A stretch of 64,000 nucleotides of DNA from Flavobacterium lotistagni (GCF_011392125.1 NZ_JAAJBU010000011.1:1-64000); one strand, 5' to 3'; shown: positions 28,791 to 38,677, counted from the stretch's first letter. Program-made: numbers and translations. The notes: generated by a model from the letters alone, not told the origin.

Positions 28791-28832
28791 ATAATGAATA
28801 ATGAATAATGAATAATGAATAATGAATAGTTA
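28791..28832. repeat. Tandem heptamer ATAATGA, five copies plus a degenerate one
   Basis: Five exact ATAATGA units (28791-28825) and one ATAGTTA. The copy number could vary by slippage. It lies 48 bp ahead of the (p)ppGpp enzyme start. Inverted-orientation relatives occur at 32561-32601. Confidence 0.7.
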
Positions 28833-28879
28833 ATAATTTATTTCTTATTTTAGGGGCAGTACCAAAAGCTACATTGACC

Positions 28880-31105
28880 ATGGTTGAGATTGATATTGAA
28901 AAAGAAAACAAGGCGATTGCCAAGGAGTATAAGGAACTACTTCGTATCAGTTATCAGACTTTAACGCCCGACGATAAGAAACTGATTCGCAAGGCATTTG
29001 ATGTAGCTGTAGACGCGCATCAGGACCAAAGGCGCAAATCGGGCGAGGCCTATATTTTTCATCCGATTGCTGTGGCGAAGATTGTGGCTTCTGAAATTGG
29101 TTTGGGCGCCACCGGAATCGCAGCAGCCTTAATGCACGACGTGGTCGAAGATACCGATGTCACCGTAGCTGACATTGAGAAAATGTTCAACCCGAAAGTC
29201 GCACAACTCGTTGAAGGTTTAACGAAAATCTCGCAAGTGCAGAAAGACTTGAACGTGTCGATGCAGGCCGAGAATTTCCGTAAAATGTTGCTCACGCTCA
29301 ATGACGATGTTCGGGTAATTTTGATCAAACTCGCCGACCGTTTGCACAACATGCAGACCATGGATTCGATGCCCGAACACAAGCAGGTCAAAATCGCTTC
29401 AGAGACTTTGTATATCTACGCACCTCTCGCCCACCGTTTGGGTTTGTACAACATCAAAAGCAAACTTGAAGATTTGGGTTTGAAATACACCGAACCCGCT
29501 GTTTACAATGACATCGTAAGCAAAATCAAGGAAACCAAGGAAGAACAGGATGCTTATATCAGTTCTATTTCGGAAGTACTCAAGAAATCGCTCGATGAGG
29601 AAGGCGTAGATTATATTATTAAAGGCCGGCCGAAATCTATTTATTCGATTCGCCGTAAAATGAAAGCCCAGAATGTGAGTTTTGATGAAGTTTACGACAA
29701 ATTCGCCCTTCGAATTGTTTACAAATCAAATCCGCACGATGAGAAGTTCATTGCTTGGAAAATCTATTCGATTGTAACAGATCATTATCGCCCGAGCCCA
29801 AGCCGATTACGTGACTGGATTTCCTCGCCCAAATCAACGGGTTACGAAGCTTTGCACATTACCGTGATGGGCCCGAAAGGCCGTTGGGTTGAGATACAAG
29901 TGCGCAGCGAACGCATGGACGAAATTGCCGAGAAAGGTTACGCCGCACACTACAAATACAAACAAGGCGGCGTGGGCAACGAAGAAAGCGGTCTGGATTT
30001 GTGGCTGAACTTGCTAAAAGAAGCGCTCGAAAACGCCGAAACCAACGCGGTCGATTTTGTAGAAGATTTCAAGATGAACCTTTACGCGAAAGAAATTTTC
30101 GTCTTCACGCCCAAAGGAGAAATCAAATCGCTTCCGAAAGGTGCCACATCGCTGGATTTTGCGTTCAGTATTCACTCTGAAATTGGAATTAAAACCCGCG
30201 GCACCCGAGTCAATGGCAAGCTCGTTCCGCTGAACACGGAACTCAAAAGTGGCGATCAGGTAGAAGTGATCACCTCGGCCAACCAAAAACCGAGTTCGAA
30301 CTGGCTCGATTACGTAACCACTTCGCGCGCCAAGAACAAAATCAAGAGCGTTCTGAACGAAGACACCAAGAAAATAGCCGAAGAAGGCAAGGAATTGCTC
30401 ACGCGGAAATTGAAACAACTCAAGATTACCATCAACGAACAGGTAATTAACGAGTTGGTGAATTTCTTTAAGTTAAAAACCAGTTTGGATTTGTTCTACC
30501 GTGTGGGCATCGGTTCTATCGAGAACCAACAACTCAAAGACTTCGCTGCCCAGAAAAGCAATACGCTGATCAACTTCTTCAAGAACAAAATCAAGCGTTC
30601 ACCCAATACCGCAGACGAAGACATTCACAAGCCTGTTATCAGTAGCAATTACGACATGCTGGTTTTCGGACCCGAACAAGACCGCCTCGATTATAAACTT
30701 TCCACTTGCTGCAACCCGATTCCCGGCGATGAAGTGTTCGGTTTCGTAACCATCAACGAAGGCATCAAAGTACACAAGAAAGATTGCCCGAACGCCATCA
30801 GTTTGCAATCGAATTATGCTTACCGGATTATTCAAGCCCGATGGATTGACTCTACCCAACAGGAATTTAAAGCGCAATTGCAAATCACCGGAATGGACAC
30901 GCTCGGGCTCACCAACGAACTCACCAAAGTCATTTCGAACCAGATGCACGTGAACATCCAAAGCATTTCACTTAGTGGTGACGCCGGTATTTTTAACGGG
31001 CAAGTGACGGTGATCGTACAGAACAACATCATCTTGAAGAAACTCATCGACAACATCAAGAAAATCGACGGCGTGGATAAAGTGATTCGGGTGAATAAGA
31101 GCTAA
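28880..31105 (+). CDS. rsh: Bifunctional (p)ppGpp synthetase/hydrolase (RelA/SpoT family)
   Basis: A 741-residue cytosolic stringent-response enzyme. The HD hydrolase domain (about 50-200) has the intact HDVVEDTD motif and DRLHNM, so hydrolysis should work. The synthetase domain (about 235-350) has GRPKSIYSIRRKM and VYDKFALRIV. A TGS domain (about 400-460, VFTPKGEIKSLPKGATSLDFAFSIH), a Cys-rich middle segment (STCCNPIPGDEVFGFVT) and a C-terminal ACT domain (about 665-740) follow. The ATG at 28880 is chosen over the TTG two codons upstream. It lies upstream of the small YdeI-like gene and a Fur-family gene. Confidence 0.95.
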   Translation: MVEIDIEKENKAIAKEYKELLRISYQTLTPDDKKLIRKAFDVAVDAHQDQRRKSGEAYIFHPIAVAKIVASEIGLGATGIAAALMHDVVEDTDVTVADIEKMFNPKVAQLVEGLTKISQVQKDLNVSMQAENFRKMLLTLNDDVRVILIKLADRLHNMQTMDSMPEHKQVKIASETLYIYAPLAHRLGLYNIKSKLEDLGLKYTEPAVYNDIVSKIKETKEEQDAYISSISEVLKKSLDEEGVDYIIKGRPKSIYSIRRKMKAQNVSFDEVYDKFALRIVYKSNPHDEKFIAWKIYSIVTDHYRPSPSRLRDWISSPKSTGYEALHITVMGPKGRWVEIQVRSERMDEIAEKGYAAHYKYKQGGVGNEESGLDLWLNLLKEALENAETNAVDFVEDFKMNLYAKEIFVFTPKGEIKSLPKGATSLDFAFSIHSEIGIKTRGTRVNGKLVPLNTELKSGDQVEVITSANQKPSSNWLDYVTTSRAKNKIKSVLNEDTKKIAEEGKELLTRKLKQLKITINEQVINELVNFFKLKTSLDLFYRVGIGSIENQQLKDFAAQKSNTLINFFKNKIKRSPNTADEDIHKPVISSNYDMLVFGPEQDRLDYKLSTCCNPIPGDEVFGFVTINEGIKVHKKDCPNAISLQSNYAYRIIQARWIDSTQQEFKAQLQITGMDTLGLTNELTKVISNQMHVNIQSISLSGDAGIFNGQVTVIVQNNIILKKLIDNIKKIDGVDKVIRVNKS

Positions 31106-31117
31106 TTAACAATACAC

Positions 31118-31179
31118 TTTGCGACTTTGCGGCTTTGCGTGAGATTGTTCATTTTCTCGCAAAGGCGCAAAGACGCAAA
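31118..31179. repeat. Long hairpin of CTTTGCG units between rsh and the DUF1905 gene
   Basis: The left arm (31118-31144) is three TTTGCG-type units ending TGAGA. The right arm (31155-31179) is the near-exact complement, TCTCGCAAAGGCGCAAAG and on. The loop is 10 nt and an A-rich tail follows. Similar CTTTGCG strings are widespread in Bacteroidota intergenic DNA. Confidence 0.65.
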
Positions 31180-31199
31180 AAAAGAAAAAATCAGCCGTT

Positions 31200-31679
31200 A
31201 TGAAAAACCCAATTTTCGACGACGAAATCCGAATGGAGAAACAAGCGGCCAAAGGCGGCTGGACGTTTATCACGATGCCAGTCATGAGTCATTTGCCTAA
31301 GAAGAAAAACAGCACCGTTCGCGTTCGGGGTTTTATTGATGCGTACGAATTAAAAGACATTCATATTTGGGCCATGAAAAAAGGCACGTTCTTGGCGGTG
31401 AAATCAGAAATTCGCAAAGCCATTAAAAAGGAAGCCGGCGACAAGGTCAAACTCACGCTCTGGCTCGATGAACCGCAAATGGTGATTCCCGAAGATTTCA
31501 TGGTTTGTTTGCGCGAAGAACCAAAATTGCTCAAGCTGTTTGAAAGTTATCCCGAGAAAAAGAAAAACGAAATCACGAGTTGGATATTCGCAGCCGCCAC
31601 CGAAGACGACAAAATAAGCCGAATCGGGAAAACGCTCGAGAATCTAGAGAACGACCTCCAAGCGGACCGATTGCGTTAG
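31200..31679 (+). CDS. DUF1905 / YdeI-OmpD-associated family protein
   Basis: A 159-residue cytosolic protein. An N-terminal DUF1905-like beta domain (GGWTFITMPVM...VRVRGFIDAYELKDIHIWAMKKGTFLAVKSEIRKAI) is followed by a short helical YdeI-like C-terminal segment (CLREEPKLLKLFESYPEKKKNEITSWIFAA). The family is tied by homology to bacteriocin-protection proteins, but its biochemical role is unknown. The TAG stop codon lies inside the start of a family A repeat (GCGTTAGGGAT), so the repeat defines the last codons CGT TAG. Confidence 0.8.
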   Translation: MKNPIFDDEIRMEKQAAKGGWTFITMPVMSHLPKKKNSTVRVRGFIDAYELKDIHIWAMKKGTFLAVKSEIRKAIKKEAGDKVKLTLWLDEPQMVIPEDFMVCLREEPKLLKLFESYPEKKKNEITSWIFAAATEDDKISRIGKTLENLENDLQADRLR

Positions 31680-31805
31680 GGATTAAGGCATTATCTGAGC
31701 TCTTTTGCGGAGCGCGCGGAGCAAAAAGCGAGTGCCGACCCGAGGCTAATAGACCGAATTGTGTGGAGCGATAGCGTAACAAAAGCCCGGGCCGCAGGCA
31801 ACGCC
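31673..31805 (+). repeat. Dispersed intergenic repeat, family A copy 3 (long form)
   Basis: Begins GCGTTAGGGATTAAGGC and ends CCGCAGGCAACGCC; the outer ends GCGTT/AACGC pair. An extra GC-rich internal part makes it longer than other copies. It overlaps the stop codon of the preceding gene. Confidence 0.55.
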
Positions 31806-31808
31806 ACA

Positions 31809-31840
31809 AACTCAGGCACTAAGGAACTCAGGCACTAAGG
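31809..31840. repeat. 16-bp direct repeat, two copies
   Basis: AACTCAGGCACTAAGG occurs twice in tandem (31809-31824 and 31825-31840), followed by a partial copy. It is intergenic filler between the YdeI-like gene and the Fur-family gene. Confidence 0.6.
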
Positions 31841-31901
31841 CGCTAAGCCACTCCTGTTAATTACTTCTTCAAAACTTTAACCCACTTTTAAGCCATACCG
31901 A

Positions 31902-31931
31902 TTGCCATTTGCCAATTATCGATTAACTTTG
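31902..31931 (+). promoter_or_regulatory. Promoter of the Fur-family gene, placed almost on the start codon
   Basis: TTG (31902-31904), a 19-nt spacer and TAACTTTG (31924-31931) make a full consensus. The ATG at 31936 begins only 4 nt after the box, about where transcription should start, so the message may be leaderless. Confidence 0.65.
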
Positions 31932-31935
31932 CCAC

Positions 31936-32397
31936 ATGACACAAATTGCTACCGACAACAGTAAAAATCAGGAAATTGTAAAGAGCGTCTTTACCAAGTA
32001 TCTTGAGAACAACGGCCACCGCAAAACCCCGGAGCGCTTTGCCATCTTGCAGGAAATTTACGATAGCGAGGAACATTTCGACATCGAGAACCTGTATATC
32101 AAGATGAAGAACAAGAATTACCGCGTGAGCCGCGCCACTTTGTACAACACCATTGAACTTTTGCTCGACTGCGCCTTGGTTCGCAAGCATCAGTTTGGTC
32201 AAAATCAGGCACATTACGAGAAGTCGTATTTCGACAAGCAGCACGACCACATCATCATGACCGATTCGGGCGAAGTCATCGAGTTCTGCGACCCACGTAT
32301 CCAGACGATCAAGCAAACCATCGAGGAGATTTTCGGTATCGACATCCACAATCATTCGCTGTATTTTTACGCCAATAAAAAGAAAGTCGATGAATAG
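31936..32397 (+). CDS. Fur family transcriptional regulator
   Basis: A 153-residue metal-dependent repressor. The N-terminal winged helix ([31 protein letters not shown]...[17 protein letters not shown]) is followed by the dimer and metal domain with [11 protein letters not shown] and QHDHIIM. The usual CxxC structural zinc motifs are missing: the expected first pair reads MTDSG, and only two Cys occur ([14 protein letters not shown]). The subtype (Fur, PerR or Zur) cannot be told. Next in line is purA, 210 bp downstream. Confidence 0.92.
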   Translation: MTQIATDNSKNQEIVKSVFTKYLENNGHRKTPERFAILQEIYDSEEHFDIENLYIKMKNKNYRVSRATLYNTIELLLDCALVRKHQFGQNQAHYEKSYFDKQHDHIIMTDSGEVIEFCDPRIQTIKQTIEEIFGIDIHNHSLYFYANKKKVDE

Positions 32398-32441
32398 TTC
32401 ATTCAACATTAAGCATTTAACATTCAACATAAATAATTTTA

Positions 32442-32501
32442 GGGCGTTGCCTTCGGCCGGACTGTCCGCAGTGCATGGCACTTCGCTCCCATCCCTAACG
32501 C
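32442..32501 (-). repeat. Dispersed intergenic repeat, family A copy 4 (reversed)
   Basis: On the minus strand it reads GCGTTAGGGATGGGAGCG ... GGCCGAAGGCAACGCCC. It lies between the Fur-family gene and purA. Just before it, CATTCAACAT occurs twice (32400-32409 and 32421-32430). Confidence 0.6.
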
Positions 32502-32556
32502 ACATCCGACAACACAACAACTAAACATCAAATAACTACTAACCGCCAATAATTGC

Positions 32557-33876
<1,320 letters not shown>

Positions 33877-33893
33877 AAAGCCATTTTAATCCA

Positions 33894-33926
33894 TAAAAAA
33901 AGCCGTACGAGTGGTACGGCTTTTTT
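33894..33926. terminator. Bidirectional terminator between purA and the amylase gene
   Basis: AGCCGTAC pairs with GTACGGCT around a 5-nt loop, with A run on the left and T run on the right. Confidence 0.85.
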
Positions 33927-33944
33927 CATCATTTCAATATTATT

Positions 33945-35873
33945 TTATTGGACGCTTAAAATCAATGATTGCGAAACACCAATATCAATTTTGACACTTC
34001 CAAGTCCGTTTTTAACGATTAACTGAGCGCCGGATTTTCCATATAGTTCTTCTTTCAAATTATAACTGCCATCTTTGAGCTTCCAGGCAGAAATCAGTTC
34101 GCCGGGAATTAGCAAATTAAATTCAGCGCTAGAAACCCAAGAAAAATTATTCACGATAATCAACTTCTCATTTTCAGACCAACGAGCGAACGAATAAATG
34201 CCTTCTTTGTAGTCTTTATTCTGGTTGTTTGCACCTTCTACAACACCGTCTCCGGCATATACGTGCGTACGGTTATAAGTTTGCAACTCCTGAAAACTCC
34301 CCATTAAGGCAGCACTTTTAGTAGAAAAATTCAACAATCGGGAATAAAAATCGCGAAGTTCTGCTTCAGACTCTGTAAGTTGTCCGCCATCGAAGGCTCC
34401 GTTATTCATCCAACGTTGGTGATTCGGAACGCCTACATAATCAAAAATCGATGTTCTCGTAGGCTGCCCAAAACCGGCCTTTTCGTTGCCCGGCTCACCT
34501 ACTTCTTGACCGAAGTAAATCATTGTGGGAGAAGTACCAATGGTCGTAGAAACTACCATCAAAGGTTTTCCCTTTTCCGGTGTGCCTGCAAAATCCTGAC
34601 TAGCCAATCGTTGTTCATCGTGATTGTCTAAGAAATGTAACATGTGGCGATCGATATCGGCATATTTCTCCTGGATTTGCGTAATTGGATCAGGCAACGA
34701 TTTACCAATAATGACATTTTTCAAATGGTCGTACATATCCACCTTGTCGTAGAGGTAATCCATTTTACCTAAGTAGATGTAATTTCTGTATTCGTTTGGG
34801 TTGTATACTTCCGCCAACAAGAAAGCGTTCGGATTCTTCATTTTAATGGCTGAATTCATATAACTCCAAAACTCATAAGGCACCATTTCGGCCATATCGT
34901 AACGGAAACCGTCAATGCCTTTAGCGGTCCAGTATAGTGCTATATCGCGGAATTTCTTCCATGAATTTGGTACATTTTTATTGACCCAAAACGCGTAGTG
35001 ATCGGCATAAGATTTCTTGTCGTAACCTTCTGGCAATTCAGGGAAATCTTTGGTTCCGTCGGGTTTTACACCATAATTGATTTTAACGGTTTCATACCAA
35101 TCATTGATGTCGGGTTTGGCCATCCGTGAGCCGTTACCGGTCCATTTGGCTGGATTCTCTGAAAACTTGGAATCAGCAAGCGGGTGCTTGTCGCCTCCTA
35201 AAGGTTGATAATTACTAGAGGTCGGGACTTCAAATGCTTGTCCGGGAATGTAATAAAAGTTGTTGTCGCGCTTGTACTCTACGGTTTTGTCGTCATCGGC
35301 ACCGAAATCGCGAACGCCTTTCGGATTGGTTTTGCCTTCGTATTTTCTGGCAATATGATTGGGTACTATATCAATAATTGCTTTCAGTCCATTTTTGTGT
35401 GTACGTGCAATTAAAGCTTCAAATTCTTGCAAGCGATTGGCCGGATTTTCCGCCAAATCAGGGTTCACATTGTAATAATCTTTAACAGCATAAGGCGAAC
35501 CGGCTCTTCCTTTAACAATATCCGGATCATCATTGGAAATACCATATTTTGTGTAATCGCGCACTAACGCATGGTGTGGCACGCCTGTATACCAAATGTG
35601 GGTAACGCCCAATTTCTTGATTTCTTGTAGTGCTTTGTCGGTGAAATCATTGAACTTCCCAACTCCGTTTTCTTCGATGGTTCCCCAAGGCTTGTTGGTA
35701 GTGTTCTTGTTCCCAAACAATCGGGTGAATACTTGATAAACTACTTCCTTTCTGGGTTCTTTGTTTGGCATCACAGTAGGGTTTTTAGAATTGGTTGTAG
35801 GTTTTTTCGTCTTGGTCTGAGCATTCACTGAAAGTGTCAAGCCCATCAGTACAAGTAAAATGATTCTTTTCAT
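33945..35873 (-). CDS. Exported alpha-amylase family (GH13) protein
   Basis: A 642-residue secreted or periplasmic glycoside hydrolase acting on alpha-glucans. A signal peptide (MKRIILLVLMGLTLSVNAQ) is followed by a Lys/Thr/Pro-rich linker, the barrel and a C-terminal beta domain (about 560-640). Catalytic residues are the nucleophile Asp326 (GIDGFRYDMAE), acid/base Glu355 (FLLAEVYN) and Asp419 (FLDNHDEQR). Arg324 and the conserved DIVPNH region are present. No sus-type outer-membrane genes are nearby. The promoter at 35932-35903 is a full consensus. Confidence 0.92.
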   Translation of the reverse strand: MKRIILLVLMGLTLSVNAQTKTKKPTTNSKNPTVMPNKEPRKEVVYQVFTRLFGNKNTTNKPWGTIEENGVGKFNDFTDKALQEIKKLGVTHIWYTGVPHHALVRDYTKYGISNDDPDIVKGRAGSPYAVKDYYNVNPDLAENPANRLQEFEALIARTHKNGLKAIIDIVPNHIARKYEGKTNPKGVRDFGADDDKTVEYKRDNNFYYIPGQAFEVPTSSNYQPLGGDKHPLADSKFSENPAKWTGNGSRMAKPDINDWYETVKINYGVKPDGTKDFPELPEGYDKKSYADHYAFWVNKNVPNSWKKFRDIALYWTAKGIDGFRYDMAEMVPYEFWSYMNSAIKMKNPNAFLLAEVYNPNEYRNYIYLGKMDYLYDKVDMYDHLKNVIIGKSLPDPITQIQEKYADIDRHMLHFLDNHDEQRLASQDFAGTPEKGKPLMVVSTTIGTSPTMIYFGQEVGEPGNEKAGFGQPTRTSIFDYVGVPNHQRWMNNGAFDGGQLTESEAELRDFYSRLLNFSTKSAALMGSFQELQTYNRTHVYAGDGVVEGANNQNKDYKEGIYSFARWSENEKLIIVNNFSWVSSAEFNLLIPGELISAWKLKDGSYNLKEELYGKSGAQLIVKNGLGSVKIDIGVSQSLILSVQ

Positions 35874-35902
35874 GTATGGTTGTTTTTTTATAGGAACAGT
35901 TA

Positions 35903-35932
35903 CAAATATAGAAATTTGAACTGCACTCGCAA
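35903..35932 (-). promoter_or_regulatory. Amylase gene promoter
   Basis: On the minus strand TTG (35932-35930), a 19-nt spacer and TATATTTG (35910-35903). The leader is about 25 nt. Confidence 0.7.
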
Positions 35933-35981
35933 TTGTCTAATAAATAATTCTTAATTGCCGTTTTCATTGGGCGGATTTTCA

Positions 35982-35989
35982 TAAATTTG
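35982..35989 (+). promoter_or_regulatory. -7 promoter box of the OstA-like gene
   Basis: TAAATTTG matches TAnnTTTG; no TTG at standard spacing. It lies 38 nt ahead of the TTG start codon. Confidence 0.4.
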
Positions 35990-36026
35990 GCACCCAAGAT
36001 TGACCATTTAAACAAAAGTTTAAGCA

Positions 36027-38489
36027 TTGAAAAACACGTGTTTCTTCTACCTCATAGGCCTGCTTCTTTTTGGAACAGGAACACTTTTGGCGCAAAGCCC
36101 GAAGAAGATTATCGTAGAGCATGCTGATTTTCTCGATGTGAACCAAACCGAAATTCCTGATGCCCTATTGTTACAAGGTAATGTCAACATCAGCCACGAC
36201 GGAGCTATCATGTTCTGCAATAAAGCTTACTATTTTCAATCTGAGAATTATGTTAAGGCTTTCGGCGATGTAAGAATTATTCAAGGCGACACGCTTTTTC
36301 TGAATAGTAAGTATGCCGAATACAGTGGTAATGTCAAACGTGCGTACGCGACCGGAGATGTGCAAATGCGTTCGCCTGAAATGAGTCTTGCCACAGATAC
36401 TTTGAACTTCGACCGCGTATCGCAGCAAGCTTATTACAACACCAACGGTACTATCATCAATAAAGACAATGTACTGAAAAGCAAATCCGGGCGGTACTAT
36501 GCCAATGAAAAAAAGTTTCAATTTTTAAGCGCGGTAACAATTACAAATCCGAAGTATGTAGTGAAGTCTAATCGTTTAGATTATTACAGTGGTCCAGGGC
36601 ATTCTCATTTGATGGGGCCATCAACGATTACCAGCAAAGAGAATTTCATTTACACCGAAAAAGGCTTTTACGACAGCAAAAAAAATATAGGCCATTTCTT
36701 GAACAAATCTTACATTAAATACAAAGACCGTCTGATTCGTGGAGATAGCTTGTATTATAATCGAAACAACGAATTCGCCTCAGCCACAAATAATGTCAAG
36801 ATTACCGACACCATTAACAAAGGGATTATCAAAGGCCATTATGCCGAAGTATACAAAAAGAAAGACTCACTGTTTGTCACCAAGCGTGCCGTTGCCATTA
36901 GTTTAATCGATAAAGATTCTATCTACATACACGGAAAAATTCTGATGGTGACCGGTAAACCCAATGAGCGAATCGTTCGTGCCTACAACAATGCGAGAAT
37001 TTTCAAAAAAGATTTAAGCGGCAAGTGTGATTCTATCCATTCGAGTCAAATCACGAACCTGACCAAACTTATCGGAAAACCTATTCTATGGAACTTCGAG
37101 AACCAAATGACCGGCGATGTGATGCATTTGGTAGGTAACGATAACACTCAGAAACTCGACTCGCTCAAGGTGCTCAACAACGCGTTTATTATTTCCAAAG
37201 ATTCACTGGGCACCGGCTATAATCAGGTCAAAGGGCAAAACCTCTACGGCAAGTTCCGCGACAACAAACTCTACGAAGCCGATATCGTCAAAAATACCGA
37301 AGTCATTTATTTCATGCGAAACGACGCTCACGAACTCATTGGTATCAACAAAAATGTGAGCAGTAAAATCAACATGACAATGGATGGCAATACCATAGAT
37401 AGCATGACTTTTTTTACTAATGTTGACGGCGATATTTATCCAGAGAAAGACCTACCTGAAAATGCCCGTAAACTGCGTGGCTTTGTATGGCGCGATGACG
37501 AGCGCATCAAAACCAAAGACGATTTATTCACAAAAGAAGACAATGAACTTGATGCACAGATTCAGGAAGCTAAAAAAATCAGATTGGCCAAAGACAGTAT
37601 TCAAGACATCCTGAATCAGAAACAAATTGAAGATATGCTCGCGGCAGACCAAGAAGCCAAAAAGCAACTCAATCCGCAGAAAGCCTTACCACAAACGAAA
37701 TCATTTTATGAAAGCCTATTCGAAAAATACGACAATAGGATCCTGATCGATAAAAACAGCCAGGCATTGCTGGTCAAAGACCGTAAGTTCCGATTCCCAG
37801 CGAACGCCAAATCAATTGATAACTACAAAAAGAACAATCCGAAGTTTCGCAATGAAATTAAAATAGACAAAGTACTTTGGGATTACGGTACCATGCAATT
37901 CGGTCCATATGATGGCGGTTATTTCAACGAAGGAAAAGTAGAGGAAACAGAAAATATCAGCCCGAAGCTTACTTATGATGATATCTTTGAACGCTACAAC
38001 AATAGAATTATCATGGATAAGAACGGACAACAATTGTTGATCAGGAATTTCAAGCTCCGTTTTCCGACCAATGCCAAATCGTTTGCAAACTATAAAAAGA
38101 ACAATCCTAAATACAGAAAAGAAATCCGCATCAACAAGGTGCTTTGGGACTATAAAACCATGCAGTTCGGCAAATATGACGGCGGTTACTTCGACGAAGG
38201 AAAAGTTGTGGAAACTGAAATCGCTGATAAAAATTTGACTTATGAGCAGATTTTTGCCCAATATAACAACCGCATCATCATTGACAAAAACGGTGAAACA
38301 CTTTTGATTAAAGACAACAAATTCCGTTTTCCGACCAACGGAGAATCATTCGCCAATTATAAGAAAAACAACCCCGAATTTCAGTCGGAAGTATTGATCA
38401 ACAAAGTGCTTTGGGACTACAAAACCATGCAGTTCGGCCCTTATGACGGCGGTTATCTCAACGAAGGGAAAGTGGAAACCAAACCTTAG
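36027..38489 (+). CDS. OstA/LptA-like protein with three C-terminal 89-residue repeats
   Basis: An 820-residue exported protein. The start is TTG at 36027, as a stop codon lies two codons upstream and the signal peptide (MKNTCFFYLIGLLLFGTGTLLAQ) begins at once. The N-terminal part (about 25-480) is built from beta-jellyroll-type OstA repeats (NVNISHDGAIMFCNKAYYFQSENYVKAFGDVRI), as in LptA/LptD proteins that carry LPS across the periplasm. The last about 260 residues are three tandem copies of a module ([DE]xYxNRIxxDKNxxxLLI...KFRFPTN...NYKKNNP...KVLWDYxTMQFGxYDGGY), with period exactly 267 bp. That module is not part of the LptA family as I know it. Confidence 0.85.
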   Translation: MKNTCFFYLIGLLLFGTGTLLAQSPKKIIVEHADFLDVNQTEIPDALLLQGNVNISHDGAIMFCNKAYYFQSENYVKAFGDVRIIQGDTLFLNSKYAEYSGNVKRAYATGDVQMRSPEMSLATDTLNFDRVSQQAYYNTNGTIINKDNVLKSKSGRYYANEKKFQFLSAVTITNPKYVVKSNRLDYYSGPGHSHLMGPSTITSKENFIYTEKGFYDSKKNIGHFLNKSYIKYKDRLIRGDSLYYNRNNEFASATNNVKITDTINKGIIKGHYAEVYKKKDSLFVTKRAVAISLIDKDSIYIHGKILMVTGKPNERIVRAYNNARIFKKDLSGKCDSIHSSQITNLTKLIGKPILWNFENQMTGDVMHLVGNDNTQKLDSLKVLNNAFIISKDSLGTGYNQVKGQNLYGKFRDNKLYEADIVKNTEVIYFMRNDAHELIGINKNVSSKINMTMDGNTIDSMTFFTNVDGDIYPEKDLPENARKLRGFVWRDDERIKTKDDLFTKEDNELDAQIQEAKKIRLAKDSIQDILNQKQIEDMLAADQEAKKQLNPQKALPQTKSFYESLFEKYDNRILIDKNSQALLVKDRKFRFPANAKSIDNYKKNNPKFRNEIKIDKVLWDYGTMQFGPYDGGYFNEGKVEETENISPKLTYDDIFERYNNRIIMDKNGQQLLIRNFKLRFPTNAKSFANYKKNNPKYRKEIRINKVLWDYKTMQFGKYDGGYFDEGKVVETEIADKNLTYEQIFAQYNNRIIIDKNGETLLIKDNKFRFPTNGESFANYKKNNPEFQSEVLINKVLWDYKTMQFGPYDGGYLNEGKVETKP
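37707..38487 (+). repeat. Three tandem coding repeats of 267 bp
   Basis: Equivalent Tyr codons fall at 37707, 37974 and 38241, giving an exact 267-bp (89-residue) spacing. The copies have diverged in sequence but keep the YDGGY[FL][ND]EGKV end. The third copy ends with the gene. Confidence 0.8.
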
Positions 38490-38525
38490 CCCAAACTTGA
38501 TCGAACCGCCCGGATGTTGCCAACC

Positions 38526-38617
38526 GCGTTAGGGATTGCAGCAATTGTCTGAGCTCGTGCGGCGCAATGCAATGAAGCCGGACAGCGAGTGCGAAAAGCC
38601 CGGCCGAAGGCAACGCC
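38526..38617 (+). repeat. Dispersed intergenic repeat, family A copy 5
   Basis: Begins GCGTTAGGGATTGCAGC and ends AAGCCCGGCCGAAGGCAACGCC; the outer ends GCGTT/AACGC pair. It lies 36 bp after the OstA-like gene and is followed by an AT-rich ATTAATTATTC tract (38618-38643). Confidence 0.6.
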
Positions 38618-38643
38618 CAATTATTAAATATTAATTATTCATT

Positions 38644-38677
38644 ATTAATTAACGTACATATCCATTTTATGACAAAA
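38644..38677 (+). repeat. Left 34-bp inverted repeat of a one-gene segment
   Basis: This sequence is the reverse complement of 39192-39225 at 32 of 34 positions. The 19-bp inner core (TTTTGTCATAAAATGGATA on the opposite strand) is exact. With the right copy it encloses a single membrane-protein gene. Confidence 0.8.

Noticed and set aside
28791..28832. Tandem heptamers considered as a CRISPR array
   Set aside because: The units are 7 bp with no spacers, so this is a simple tandem repeat.
31580..31774. 64-codon plus-strand frame at the end of the YdeI-like gene
   Set aside because: It is a shifted frame of that gene running into a family A repeat; composition is Arg-rich and unlike a real protein.
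31888..32520. 210-codon minus-strand frame over the Fur-family gene
   Set aside because: It is antisense to a clear Fur-family gene with conserved motifs and includes repeat-derived sequence at its start.
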